Assembly: GCA_902602185.1 (NCBI GenBank)
Contig: CACKPV010000002.1
Location: forward strand, 274,506-338,505
DNA: 64,000 nucleotides
DNA from: an uncultured SAR86 cluster bacterium
Lineage (GTDB): Bacteria; Pseudomonadota; Gammaproteobacteria; Magnimaribacterales; D2472
Reading direction: 5' to 3'
The notes below the pieces were generated by a model. It was given only the letters and a program-made list of their open reading frames with translations, was not told the origin of the DNA and did not search any database. A program made the position numbers and the translations under genes. Shown one piece after another: positions 18,336 to 27,517 of the stretch (positions are counted from its first letter, which is position 1; each line of letters starts with the position of its first letter).

Positions 18336-18944
18336 ATGAGATTATATTTTTCCTTCATTCTCTTTACTTTTTCCATTATAAGTTTTAGTGAACCTCGTCT
18401 TGGTAAAGATTTCTTTTTACTCAATGATCCACTACCTGTAAAACAAGATGGGATTATCGAAGTAACAGAAGTTTTTTGGTATGGTTGCGGACACTGTTAT
18501 GCAATGGAATCAAAATTTAAAAGTTGGAACAAAACTCAACCAGACTATGTAAATTTTCAAAAAATGCCAGTGACATGGGGTCCTGTACATAAAGTGCATG
18601 CAAATATTTTCTATACTATTGAGGCTATGCAACAGAAAAATGATTTACATGCTGCTGTCTTCTCAGCTATTCATAACGAAAGAAATTTTCTATCTAGTGA
18701 TGTTGTAGCAGAGCGATATTTTGCAAAAATGGGAGTCGATATTGATACTTTTCAGAAATATTTCAACTCATTTGGTGTAAAGCAAAGAGTAAGTCGTGCT
18801 GATAAGTTATCAAAACAGTTTGAAGTGACGTCGGTCCCAATGATCATTGTGGACGGCAAGTATAAAATTTTGGCAAAACCCAGTCACGAAGAAACTTTTG
18901 AAGTTTTGGATTATGTGATCAATTTACAAAAGGATAGTTCATAA
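18336..18944 (+). CDS. dsbA: Thiol:disulfide interchange protein DsbA
   Basis: A 202-residue periplasmic oxidase that introduces disulfides into exported proteins. It has a signal peptide (about 1-18), the thioredoxin-fold active site CGHC (Cys51, Cys54) in WYGCGHCYAME, and the cis-Pro loop TSVPMIIV. A strong Shine-Dalgarno site (AGGAG, 6 nt before the ATG) fixes the start. Its reoxidising partner DsbB is encoded at 12.2 kb. The pseudoazurin gene starts 1 nt after its stop. Confidence 0.95.
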   Translation: MRLYFSFILFTFSIISFSEPRLGKDFFLLNDPLPVKQDGIIEVTEVFWYGCGHCYAMESKFKSWNKTQPDYVNFQKMPVTWGPVHKVHANIFYTIEAMQQKNDLHAAVFSAIHNERNFLSSDVVAERYFAKMGVDIDTFQKYFNSFGVKQRVSRADKLSKQFEVTSVPMIIVDGKYKILAKPSHEETFEVLDYVINLQKDSS

Positions 18945-18945
18945 A

Positions 18946-19563
18946 ATGCAACTTACTTTTCAGAATTCAAACAAAATACTACTACTTATTTTCATGCTAT
19001 CAACTCCATTAATTTGGTCAGGAGATAAATATAATGCCAGAGTAGAGGCAAATATTTCTATGCCCCAACAAATTTGTCTTGAGGGTGAAAATTGTGGACA
19101 AAGCGCTCCTGAAATGGCAACTCCTATGACTACAACGACTCAACAGATAGTTGCATCAGATAAAATTAAATTATCGGAAGGTTCTGAACATGAGATAAAG
19201 ATGTTAAATATGGGTACGGACGGTGCTATGGTTTTTGAACCGGCTGTTATTAAGGTTTCAGTTGGAGATACAATCCATTTTAAAGCAACTGATGCTGCTC
19301 ACAATTCGGTTTCGGTGGAGGGAATGATTCCAGCAGGTGCAGCATCATGGGCAAGTCAATTAAGTCAGGATTTTAGCATCACCCTTGATACTGAGGGGAT
19401 TTATGTCTATCAGTGTGATCCACATCTCGTCATGGCAATGATTGGTGTAATACAAGTAGGTGATGCAGTTAACCAAGCTGAAATATTATCAGCATCTCAA
19501 AATTACAAATCTAAACTTATGATGAACTCTGAGCGGTTGGATAAATACTTAAGTAAACTGTAA
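18946..19563 (+). CDS. Pseudoazurin-type blue copper protein with N-terminal extension
   Basis: 205 residues. The cupredoxin domain (about 73-172) has a complete type 1 copper site: His119, Cys157, His160 and Met165, with C+3 His and C+8 Met spacing as in pseudoazurin. It is preceded by a hydrophobic leader and a linker, SMPQQICLEGENCGQ, with two Cys. This resembles the sequence found before the heme domain in some gammaproteobacterial c5-type cytochromes. It is probably a periplasmic electron carrier, co-transcribed with cytochrome c4 and dsbA. The 3' end overlaps the opposing HAD gene by 15 nt. Confidence 0.85.
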   Translation: MQLTFQNSNKILLLIFMLSTPLIWSGDKYNARVEANISMPQQICLEGENCGQSAPEMATPMTTTTQQIVASDKIKLSEGSEHEIKMLNMGTDGAMVFEPAVIKVSVGDTIHFKATDAAHNSVSVEGMIPAGAASWASQLSQDFSITLDTEGIYVYQCDPHLVMAMIGVIQVGDAVNQAEILSASQNYKSKLMMNSERLDKYLSKL

Positions 19564-20250
19564 CTTAGAGATTTCTTTTACTAAACTTGGCCATTCTGAA
19601 AATGCTGTTGGTAACGGCATACAATCTACTTCCCAATCAAGGTTATCTGGATTAAACCATAAATGTTTGATACCAAAATTATGAGCAGCTAACATATCAT
19701 TTACTTGATGATCACCGATGTGCAGCATTTCGTTTTTTGTAAACCCAGTTAGCTGCAGTGCTTTTTCAAAATGACCGGAGTTTGGTTTGTTTGATTTCAC
19801 ATCAACTGAAGAAACATTAAACTCAAAGATATTATCTAAACCGATTGTCTTAATACAAGCATTGCCATTGGTCAAAGATGCTAATTTAAACTCAGAAGCT
19901 AATTCAGAGAGAGCCTCTATGACACCTTTAAAAAAATTAACTTTATTTCTTTCAATATAGAAAATCTCGAAAGCATTTTCAGCTAGTTTTTTTGCTTCTT
20001 CAGTAGCTCCCATTTTTTCTTCTATCTTCATTAACAACAGTTTTTTTCTTAATTTCCCAACATCATACCCATACGATGCATCGGTTTTAATTAAATTTTT
20101 TCGAATCTCTTTAAATTCTTCCCAAGACCCCCACTCTAATTTACCCAATTTAGTTTCTATAAATTCCCTTGTTTTTTTCTCAGCATTGATTAAAGTGGGC
20201 CTTACATCCCAAAGAGTATCATCTAAGTCAAAGGTTATTAATTTAAGCAT
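19549..20250 (-). CDS. yigB: HAD-superfamily phosphatase, YigB type
   Basis: A 233-residue haloacid-dehalogenase hydrolase starting at ATG 20250 (MLKLITFDLDDTLWD); the 10 extra residues in the ORF track overlap xerC. The nucleophile and acid are Asp8 and Asp10. Other motifs are SLTNG (motif II), KSNKPNSGHF (Lys region) and HIGDHQVNDMLAAHNFG (motif IV). Linkage to xerC and DUF484 is the YigB context; E. coli YigB dephosphorylates FMN and the riboflavin intermediate. The exact substrate is inferred from synteny. Confidence 0.82.
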   Translation of the reverse strand: MLKLITFDLDDTLWDVRPTLINAEKKTREFIETKLGKLEWGSWEEFKEIRKNLIKTDASYGYDVGKLRKKLLLMKIEEKMGATEEAKKLAENAFEIFYIERNKVNFFKGVIEALSELASEFKLASLTNGNACIKTIGLDNIFEFNVSSVDVKSNKPNSGHFEKALQLTGFTKNEMLHIGDHQVNDMLAAHNFGIKHLWFNPDNLDWEVDCMPLPTAFSEWPSLVKEISKLQFT

Positions 20251-21145
20251 TTTTTTTTGCGCGAGGATGAGATTTATCATAAACCTTTACTAATTGCTGA
20301 TAATCCATTTTTGTATAAATTTGCGTGGTAGAAATAGAACTATGGCCCAATAACTCTTGGATCGAACGAAGGTCTCCAGAAGATTCAAGCATATGTGTTG
20401 CGAAACTATGTCTAAGCATATGAGGGCTTACAGGTGGTAAGCCCTGCTTTAAGGCCATCTTTTGAAGACGTTGTTGAACTGCTCGAGTTGTTAGCCTTTT
20501 ACCAAATTTATTAATAAAAATTGCACCATCTTTTGTAGTCCATTTTTTTCTTTCATCAAGCCAGTTTTGTATTGCTATTTTGGCAAACTTTCCAATAGGC
20601 ACAAGCCTGGTCTTTGCTCCTTTACCCAAAATTCTTAAGAAATTTAGGCCCTCTTCAAAATCTTCAAAATTTACCCCAGTTGCCTCGGAGACTCTTAAAC
20701 CTGAGGAATAAATTAATTCAATAATTGCTAAATCGCGAACTTCAAAACTATTTTCAGGTTTAAAATTTAATAGGTTGCAAATTTGTTCGGGTGAGAGAAC
20801 ATTTGGAAGACGTTTTTCACTTTTTGGAGGAGTTATTAATTCAAAGGGAGATTGCTTCAATAGGTTATTTTTAACTAAATATAAAAAAAACCCTTTTGCA
20901 GAAGAAAGATTTCTTTGGATACTTTTCGGTTTATTGCCTATTTGAAATAAATAACTTAACCAGGCTAGGCCAATTTCTTCGGTAACCTCAGACAGATCAC
21001 TTATTTTATTGTTAATTAAAAAGTTCTCTAACTTCTTTAAATCTCTTTTATACGATGTAACGGTATTTTGTGAAAGGTTCCTAATAGTTCTCAAAAAATC
21101 AAAATATCTTTCTAAATGGGAACTCAAAAAACTTTTTGTAGCCAT
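20243..21145 (-). CDS. xerC: Tyrosine recombinase XerC
   Basis: A 300-residue site-specific recombinase that, with XerD, resolves chromosome dimers at dif. An N-terminal SAM-like DNA-binding domain precedes the catalytic domain. The full catalytic set is present: Arg151, Lys175, His242, Arg245, His268 and nucleophile Tyr277 (HMLRHSFATHML, LGHSSISTTQIYT). Its chromosomal order DUF484-xerC-yigB shows this is the housekeeping enzyme, not a phage integrase. It overlaps yigB by 8 nt and DUF484 by 1 nt. Confidence 0.94.
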   Translation of the reverse strand: MATKSFLSSHLERYFDFLRTIRNLSQNTVTSYKRDLKKLENFLINNKISDLSEVTEEIGLAWLSYLFQIGNKPKSIQRNLSSAKGFFLYLVKNNLLKQSPFELITPPKSEKRLPNVLSPEQICNLLNFKPENSFEVRDLAIIELIYSSGLRVSEATGVNFEDFEEGLNFLRILGKGAKTRLVPIGKFAKIAIQNWLDERKKWTTKDGAIFINKFGKRLTTRAVQQRLQKMALKQGLPPVSPHMLRHSFATHMLESSGDLRSIQELLGHSSISTTQIYTKMDYQQLVKVYDKSHPRAKKNA

Positions 21146-21768
21146 TAGGATAATGAATCTAATTTTGCTTGAATTGCATCTCTGAGAAATTGGAAAAAAG
21201 TTGTATCTTCATCTCCTAAATATTTTTCTCTGCGATTAGACCCAATAAGCAATAATCCGAATTCTTCACCGAGGATAATTGAGCCAATGACAGCAGACTG
21301 AATATCATTAGAGTTAAATAGAAGTTTCAGTTTTTCTTTAGAAAAGCTGCCATGAAAGACTTTTTTACTTTTTAAGTTCAGTTCAGTCTTTCCCTCTAAA
21401 TCCTCGAGTTCATTTACATCAATGATTTTGAGCATGGCACTATCTAAGTTAAATATTGTTGCCAAGTCATGCTCTATAATTTGCTGGATTTCTTTTTGAT
21501 TAGTGCAAGATAAAACAAGCATTACCATCTCATTGAATTTAATCATCAAATCTTCATTCTCACTTGCTACTTCGAGAAAGTGCATAAGATTATCAAGAAG
21601 TTTTGTTTTTTCCTCTCTTAGATGCTCTATTTGTTTTTCTAATAATGAAGAGACTCCATCAGGAGCATCATGGAAATTTAATTCATTAACTAAAGATTGT
21701 TTTTTAAGAAAAAAGTCAGGATTTTCTAATAAGAACAATTCAACATCATCTGCAGAAATTTTTGTCAT
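21145..21768 (-). CDS. DUF484 family protein (GAF-like)
   Basis: 207 residues matching the DUF484 layout: an N-terminal SADDVELFLLENPDFFLKK helix pair, a coiled coil (about 40-65) and a GAF-like C-terminal domain with EEFGLLLIGS and ending TTFFQFLRDAIQAKL. Function is unknown. Genes of this family usually sit between dapF and xerC; here dapF is absent and ahcY lies upstream (43-nt gap). It overlaps xerC by one base. Confidence 0.88.
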   Translation of the reverse strand: MTKISADDVELFLLENPDFFLKKQSLVNELNFHDAPDGVSSLLEKQIEHLREEKTKLLDNLMHFLEVASENEDLMIKFNEMVMLVLSCTNQKEIQQIIEHDLATIFNLDSAMLKIIDVNELEDLEGKTELNLKSKKVFHGSFSKEKLKLLFNSNDIQSAVIGSIILGEEFGLLLIGSNRREKYLGDEDTTFFQFLRDAIQAKLDSLS

Positions 21769-21811
21769 TTTTTTTTGCTCAGAAGGTTTTTAATCAAAAA
21801 CATTTTGTTGT

Positions 21812-23206
21812 TCAATATTTATATGTATCCTCTTTAAAAGGACCTTCAACAGGAACATTAATATAGTCTGCTTGTTCTGGAGTTAGTTTGGTCACCACAC
21901 CTCCGAAACCAGCAACCATCAATGCAGCAACCTCCTCGTCAAGTTTCTTTGGCAAAACTTCTACCTTCAGTAATTCCTTTTGGGTATCTTCATCATTTAT
22001 ATTTGCGAAACCCTGATCAAACAAATACATTTGGGCAAGAACCTGATTCGCAAAAGAGCCATCCATGATTCTGCTTGGATGCCCAGTAGCATTTCCCAAA
22101 TTAACAAGCCTACCTTCAGCAAGCAATAACAAATAGTTTTTACTCTTAAGATCCGGAGCACCATCCGGAGTACAGTCTCTAAATATCCTATGAACTTGAG
22201 GCTTTACTTCCTCCCAATACCACTTGTCTTTCATGTAAGCAGTATCAATTTCAGTATCAAAATGCCCAATATTACAGACTACAGCACCATTTTTTAGATT
22301 ACTAAGCATTGCTGAATCACACACATTTACATTACCAGTTGTAGTGACCAATACATCAGTATCTTCGAGTATAGATAGATTGATGTCATCATTTTTCCCT
22401 GTTACCACACCATCTTTATAACAAGATACTACAGAGAAACCATCCATACATGCTTGCATAGCACAAATAGGATCTGATTCTGTAACCCTAACAACCATTC
22501 CTTCTTGAGCAAGACTAGCTGCAGATCCTTTTCCGACATCTCCATATCCAATGACCAAAGCTTTTTTACCAGATAAGAGCATATCAGTTCCTCTTTTAAG
22601 AGCATCATTTAAGCTGTGGCGACACCCATACTTATTGTCATTTTTTGCCTTTGTTACAGAATCGTTCACATTTATAGCAGGCACTTTAAGACTGCCATTC
22701 TCTAGCATTTCTTTAAGTCTATGCACCCCGGTGGTTGTTTCTTCTGAGATACCATGAATTTTTTCAAGCATTTGAGGATATTTTTCATGAACCATTGCTG
22801 TAAGATCACCTCCATCATCTAAGATCATATTTGCAGCCCAAGGCACACCATCTTTTAAAATAGTCTGTTCAATACACCACTCAAACTCTTCTTCTGTTTC
22901 TCCTTTCCAGGCAAATACAGGAATATCATTTGCTGCCATGGCTGCGGCTGCATGATCTTGAGTTGAGAAAATATTACATGATGACCATCTGAGCTCGGCA
23001 CCAAGATCAACTAAAGTTTCCATCAATACTGCTGTTTGAATTGTCATATGTATACAACCCATAATCTTTGCGCCTGCTAAAGGCTGATCATCTTTATATT
23101 TTTCTCGTAAAGCCATTAGAGCTGGCATCTCATTTTCAGCCAGAGATATTTCTCTCCTTCCAAAATCAGCAAGTGAGATATCAGCAACTTTGAAATCTTT
23201 ATTCAT
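21812..23206 (-). CDS. ahcY: S-adenosylhomocysteine hydrolase
   Basis: Splits S-adenosylhomocysteine to homocysteine and adenosine, clearing the by-product of methyl transfer. The 464 residues include [21 protein letters not shown], the NAD-binding [12 protein letters not shown] and the C-terminal dimerisation tail ending in TYKY. It starts 5 nt after metK, giving a compact methyl-cycle operon. No SAH riboswitch could fit in that spacing, and none was recognised upstream of metK. Confidence 0.97.
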   Translation of the reverse strand: MNKDFKVADISLADFGRREISLAENEMPALMALREKYKDDQPLAGAKIMGCIHMTIQTAVLMETLVDLGAELRWSSCNIFSTQDHAAAAMAANDIPVFAWKGETEEEFEWCIEQTILKDGVPWAANMILDDGGDLTAMVHEKYPQMLEKIHGISEETTTGVHRLKEMLENGSLKVPAINVNDSVTKAKNDNKYGCRHSLNDALKRGTDMLLSGKKALVIGYGDVGKGSAASLAQEGMVVRVTESDPICAMQACMDGFSVVSCYKDGVVTGKNDDINLSILEDTDVLVTTTGNVNVCDSAMLSNLKNGAVVCNIGHFDTEIDTAYMKDKWYWEEVKPQVHRIFRDCTPDGAPDLKSKNYLLLLAEGRLVNLGNATGHPSRIMDGSFANQVLAQMYLFDQGFANINDEDTQKELLKVEVLPKKLDEEVAALMVAGFGGVVTKLTPEQADYINVPVEGPFKEDTYKY

Positions 23207-23211
23207 ACTTT

Positions 23212-24306
23212 TTAATATAAATCTAACTTCTCGAAAGGCAAGTGACTTTTGCCAAAATGACCATATAAAGTTGTCATTGTCAGATCAAGATTAAATAAAC
23301 CAAATCTGTCAATAATACCTTTTGGGGTTAGATCAACATTATCTATGATCCAATTTGTGAAATCAGTTCTGACCTTTCCATCTGCATAAACATAGACACT
23401 TGTTGGTTCAACAATCCCAATAGCATAACTTAATTGAACTGTGCAATTATCTGCTTTTCCAGAGCTTACAATATTTTTAGCAAGATATCTGGACATATAT
23501 GCTGCACTTCTATCAACTTTGGAGCAGTCTTTGCCACTAAATGCTCCTCCCCCATGCGGTGCATAGCCACCATAAGTATCAACAATTATTTTTCTTCCTG
23601 TGACACCAGTGTCACCATCCGGACCGCCAATCACAAATCTTCCGGTAGGGTTTATCAAGAATTTTGTCTTTGATAGGTCATATTCAGAAATCTCATCTCG
23701 TATAATTTCTTCAACCTGCTCCCTTATCTGTTCAATAGTAATACTCTCTAAATGTTGAGTACTACACACAATTTTTTTTATGTCTTTTGGTTCATTTATC
23801 CCATCATATGACATGGTTACTTGACTTTTGCTATCAGGTTGTAACCAGTGAGTTCCACTATGCCCCCTTTCAATTTGAAGCCTACTAAGAATTTTATGAC
23901 TAAAATGAATTGCACTTGGCATAAAGTCTTCCGTTTCATTGCAGGCATAACCAAACATAAGTCCTTGATCACCAGCCCCAAAATTATCAGTACCAAGAGC
24001 AATATCAGATGACTGTCCATGTAAATAATTTTGAATAACTAGTTTTTCATGATGGAAACCATCTTGCTCATAACCAATTTCACGAACTTTTTTTCTTACT
24101 AGTTCTTCGATTTGATTTTTGTCAAAACAATCACTTTTATATTCTCCGGCAAGAATAACAAGATTTGTTGTTACCAAGGTTTCAATTGCAGCTCTATTCT
24201 CTTCCTTTTGATTTATGAGAAAAGTTGCCACAGCATCAGAGATAAGATCGGCAACTTTATCAGGATGGCCAATGCTGACACTTTCACTTGTGAATTCATA
24301 TTGCAT
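23212..24306 (-). CDS. metK: S-adenosylmethionine synthetase
   Basis: Makes SAM from methionine and ATP. The 364 residues show [19 protein letters not shown] near the N-terminus, [15 protein letters not shown], the P-loop-like GGGAFSGKD and [10 protein letters not shown]. It is slightly shorter than E. coli MetK (384 aa). It is first gene of the metK-ahcY run and divergent from tkt. A consensus TATAAT on this strand (24373-24368) and a 16-bp AT palindrome (24337-24352) lie upstream. Confidence 0.97.
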   Translation of the reverse strand: MQYEFTSESVSIGHPDKVADLISDAVATFLINQKEENRAAIETLVTTNLVILAGEYKSDCFDKNQIEELVRKKVREIGYEQDGFHHEKLVIQNYLHGQSSDIALGTDNFGAGDQGLMFGYACNETEDFMPSAIHFSHKILSRLQIERGHSGTHWLQPDSKSQVTMSYDGINEPKDIKKIVCSTQHLESITIEQIREQVEEIIRDEISEYDLSKTKFLINPTGRFVIGGPDGDTGVTGRKIIVDTYGGYAPHGGGAFSGKDCSKVDRSAAYMSRYLAKNIVSSGKADNCTVQLSYAIGIVEPTSVYVYADGKVRTDFTNWIIDNVDLTPKGIIDRFGLFNLDLTMTTLYGHFGKSHLPFEKLDLY

Positions 24307-24336
24307 AGTTATTTAAATTTTACCTTTGTCTTGAAG

Positions 24337-24352
24337 ATATTTATATAAATAT
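24337..24352. promoter_or_regulatory. 16-bp perfect AT palindrome in metK 5' region
   Basis: ATATTTATATAAATAT reads identically on both strands and is flanked by CTT and AAG arms four bases out. It lies in the 94-nt metK/tkt divergent gap, in the metK leader downstream of its predicted -10. It could be an operator, but AT-rich DNA produces such palindromes by chance, and it does not resemble the MetJ box AGACGTCT. Confidence 0.25.
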
Positions 24353-24363
24353 AAGAAGATTCG

Positions 24364-24373
24364 TATTATTATA
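24364..24373. promoter_or_regulatory. Overlapping divergent -10 elements, metK/tkt
   Basis: The string TATTATTATA contains a consensus TATAAT on the minus strand (24373-24368, for metK) and TATTAT on the plus strand (24364-24369, for tkt). The predicted leaders are about 55 nt for metK and 25 nt for tkt. The minus-strand -35 would be TTACGT at 18 nt spacing; no good plus-strand -35 was found. Confidence 0.35.
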
Positions 24374-24400
24374 TCTGTACCCTAATTGTGCACGTAAATC

Positions 24401-26383
24401 TTGGAAAATACAGACCTCGCTAATGCTATCAGATTTCTCTCAGTAGATGCTGTCCAGGCTGCTAAATCTGGCCATCCTGGAATGCCTATGGGCATGGCTG
24501 ATATTGCTCTGGTTCTTTGGCGCGACCATTTAAAACATAACCCTGCCGATCCTGATTGGTTTAACAGAGACCGCTTTGTTTTATCTAATGGGCATGGATC
24601 AATGCTTTTGTATAGTTTGCTTCATTTAACAGGATACAAACTTTCTATTGAAGATTTAAAAGATTTTAGGAAATTGAAATCTAAAACACCAGGTCATCCC
24701 GAATATGATCCTGCAATAGGAGTGGAGACTACTACGGGACCCCTTGGACAAGGTTTAGGAAATGCAGTTGGAATTGCACTTGCTGAAAAAAATCTGAGCC
24801 AGACATTTAATAAGGATGGTATGAACCTCATTGATCACTTTACATATACATTTCTTGGAGATGGTTGTCTTATGGAGGGCATCTCTCATGAGGTTTGTTC
24901 TTTTGCTGGCACTCATAAGTTAGGCAAACTAATTTGTTTTTATGATCAAAATGGAATTTCAATTGATGGTGAGATAGACCTTTGGTTTACTGACGATACT
25001 GTCAAAAGATTTGAGAGTTATGGTTGGCATGTTGAACAAATTGATGGACATGATTTTGAACAAATCGATCAGGCAATCCTGAAGGCACAGAAAGAAACTT
25101 CAAAACCTTCTCTCATTTGCTGTAAAACAGTCATTGGTTTTGGTTCTCCAAACAAGTCTGGTACTGCAGGAATTCATGGAAGCCCTCTTGGTGATGACGA
25201 AATAGAGATTACGAGAAAAGCATTGAATTGGATTTATGAGCCTTTTGAAATCCCAGAAGAAATCTATCAAGAATGGAATGCTATTGAGAAAGGTGAGACA
25301 AGTCAAAATGATTGGATAAATGTTTTATCTGAATATCTAGACAAGTTTCCAGAGGACTACAAAGAGTTCATGCGCCGAATAGCAAATTTAACACCGAAGG
25401 ACTTTTCTGAAAGATTTGAATCTTTGATTAATGAATGTTTGCAGAATGAAGCAAGTATGGCCACTAGGAAAGCTTCACAGGTCTGTCTAGATCATTTTTG
25501 TGAGTACTTACCTGAATTATTAGGAGGATCAGCAGATTTAACAGGATCTAACAATACTTTTTCAAAACATAATTCAGAACTAACCCCAGATAATGGAGGA
25601 GGTTCACATATTTACTATGGGGTCAGAGAGTTTGGAATGGTAGCTATGATGAATGGGATGTGTCTTCATGGAGGTATAAGGCCTTATGGCGGCACTTTTC
25701 TAGTTTTCATGGATTATGCCAGAAATGCAGTCCGCTTATCTGCAATGATGCAACTTCCTAACATTTATGTGTTTACTCATGACTCAATTGGTTTAGGCGA
25801 AGATGGGCCTACTCATCAGCCCATTGAGCATTTAGTAACCTTAAGGTCTACCCCCAATCTTTATAACTGGAGACCTGCAGATTTAACTGAAACAGCCGTT
25901 GCTTGGAAGAATGCGATCGTTTGCGATTCCCCAACTTGTTTGATTCTTAGTCGACAATCCTTACCAAAACTGCCTTTAACTAAAGATCACATTTCACAAA
26001 TTGATAATGGAGGCTATGTTTTGCGGGATTCAGATAACCCAAAAATAAATTTGATTGCCACTGGTAGTGAAGTACAACTTGCAATTGAGGCATATGATTT
26101 GCTTGCAGAGAAAGGAATATCTTCAACCGTTATATCTATGCCATGTTTAGATATTTTTTTAGAGCAGTCAGAAGACTTTCAAGAGAGTGTTATCAGACCT
26201 GATACTCCTTGTTTGGTAATTGAAGCTGCTCATCCAAATTCATGGTATCAGTTACTTGGCAAAGATGATGCTGTGATGGGCATGACTACATTTGGTGAAT
26301 CTGCACCTGGAAATATCCTTTTTGAAGAATTTGGATTCACAACAGATGAAGTCGTAAAAAAAGCAACTCAGCTTATTAAATGA
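24401..26383 (+). CDS. tkt: Transketolase
   Basis: A 660-residue thiamine-diphosphate enzyme moving two-carbon units in the pentose phosphate pathway. Motifs include ANAIRFLSVDAVQAAKSGHP at the N-terminus, the ThDP/Mg site GDGCLMEGISHEVCSFAG, and SIGLGEDGPTHQPIEHLVTLR. The start must be TTG 24401: an in-frame TAA lies two codons upstream and the N-terminus aligns with the normal family start. The stop overlaps the pgk start (ATGA), so tkt-pgk-fba-dtd-LOG form one tight operon. Confidence 0.97.
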   Translation: MENTDLANAIRFLSVDAVQAAKSGHPGMPMGMADIALVLWRDHLKHNPADPDWFNRDRFVLSNGHGSMLLYSLLHLTGYKLSIEDLKDFRKLKSKTPGHPEYDPAIGVETTTGPLGQGLGNAVGIALAEKNLSQTFNKDGMNLIDHFTYTFLGDGCLMEGISHEVCSFAGTHKLGKLICFYDQNGISIDGEIDLWFTDDTVKRFESYGWHVEQIDGHDFEQIDQAILKAQKETSKPSLICCKTVIGFGSPNKSGTAGIHGSPLGDDEIEITRKALNWIYEPFEIPEEIYQEWNAIEKGETSQNDWINVLSEYLDKFPEDYKEFMRRIANLTPKDFSERFESLINECLQNEASMATRKASQVCLDHFCEYLPELLGGSADLTGSNNTFSKHNSELTPDNGGGSHIYYGVREFGMVAMMNGMCLHGGIRPYGGTFLVFMDYARNAVRLSAMMQLPNIYVFTHDSIGLGEDGPTHQPIEHLVTLRSTPNLYNWRPADLTETAVAWKNAIVCDSPTCLILSRQSLPKLPLTKDHISQIDNGGYVLRDSDNPKINLIATGSEVQLAIEAYDLLAEKGISSTVISMPCLDIFLEQSEDFQESVIRPDTPCLVIEAAHPNSWYQLLGKDDAVMGMTTFGESAPGNILFEEFGFTTDEVVKKATQLIK

Positions 26384-27516
26384 GAACACTCAAAGATATA
26401 GATCTCAGAAATAAAAGAGCTGTTTTACGTTTAGATCTTAATGTTCCTATTCAGGATAATAAAATTTCCGATGATTCACGAATAATAGCCTCTTTACCAA
26501 CAATACATAGAGTACTTAAAGATGCAAAAAATCTATTGATCATATCTCATCTAGGAAGACCAGAAGAGGGCATTATCCAAAAAGAATTTAGTATGAAGCC
26601 AATTGCAGATTATCTCGAAAGAGTAATTGATGAAAAAATTACAATTATTGATTACTTAGATTCTACAGGACTTTTTCGGGCATCTAAGGTGCAAATCCTT
26701 GAAAATATAAGGTTTTTCAAAGGTGAAAAAGAAAATTGCGAACAGCTCGGTAAGAGTTTAGGAGAATTGGGAGATGTTTATATTTTCGATGCATTTGGCA
26801 CTGCCCATCGGAAACAGGCTTCAACATATTCAGCAATTAAGCATGCAAGTCAGTCGTGTGCGGGACTATTAATGGAAAAAGAAATAACAATGCTTTCCGA
26901 AATACTCAACGAGATCAACTACCCTTTTACTGCAATTATTGGGGGGGCAAAAATTTCAACCAAAATAAATCTAATTTCTAATCTTGCAAATAAGGCATCT
27001 TGCATCGTTGTTGGAGGAGGTATTGCAAATACTTTTTTAAAAGCTGCTGGATTTGAGATAGGAGAATCATTATTTGAAAAAGATTTTATTCAAGTTGCAG
27101 AAAAGCTATTAGAAACCGGCAAGATCCATTTACCAAATCAGGTCTATGTCGGATCACATATAAATACTGATAAATCTATAATCAAAGATTTAGATGAATT
27201 GGAGCCAACTGATAGAATATTTGACCTTAAATTAAACAACAAAATTATTTCTAATTTAAAAGAATCAAAAACTATTTTATGGAATGGACCTTTGGGGGTT
27301 TTTGAAAATAAAGTCTTTGAACAGGGTACGCAAGAATTAGCCAAGATCATTTCTAATTCCAAGGCTTTCAGCGTAGCTGGTGGCGGTGAAACCCTGGCTG
27401 CGATTAATAAATTTATTTCAAAAGATGAGTTATCATATTGTTCATCAGGCGGTGGCTCTTTTTTAGAATTCATGGAGGGTAAAACTCTTCCATCGGTCGA
27501 AGCATTAGGAGGATAG
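26380..27516 (+). CDS. pgk: Phosphoglycerate kinase
   Basis: Reversible phosphate transfer between 1,3-bisphosphoglycerate and ADP. The 378 residues start MRTLKDIDLRNKRAVLRLDLNVP, followed by SHLGRPEEG, the FDAFGTAHRKQAST block, GGAKISTKI and a C-terminal AGGGETLAAI. It overlaps tkt by 4 nt and fba follows 1 nt after its stop. The usual neighbour gap or epd gene is not in this operon. Confidence 0.97.
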   Translation: MRTLKDIDLRNKRAVLRLDLNVPIQDNKISDDSRIIASLPTIHRVLKDAKNLLIISHLGRPEEGIIQKEFSMKPIADYLERVIDEKITIIDYLDSTGLFRASKVQILENIRFFKGEKENCEQLGKSLGELGDVYIFDAFGTAHRKQASTYSAIKHASQSCAGLLMEKEITMLSEILNEINYPFTAIIGGAKISTKINLISNLANKASCIVVGGGIANTFLKAAGFEIGESLFEKDFIQVAEKLLETGKIHLPNQVYVGSHINTDKSIIKDLDELEPTDRIFDLKLNNKIISNLKESKTILWNGPLGVFENKVFEQGTQELAKIISNSKAFSVAGGGETLAAINKFISKDELSYCSSGGGSFLEFMEGKTLPSVEALGG

Positions 27517-27517
27517 A

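Noticed and set aside
20243-21145. Tyrosine recombinase as an integrase of a mobile element
   Set aside because: Its place between DUF484 and yigB is the housekeeping xerC locus, and no attachment repeats or phage genes flank it.
23207-24400. SAM or SAH riboswitch for metK-ahcY
   Set aside because: The metK-ahcY spacing is 5 nt and the 94-nt metK upstream region shows none of the conserved riboswitch cores; only an AT palindrome and promoter-like hexamers are present.
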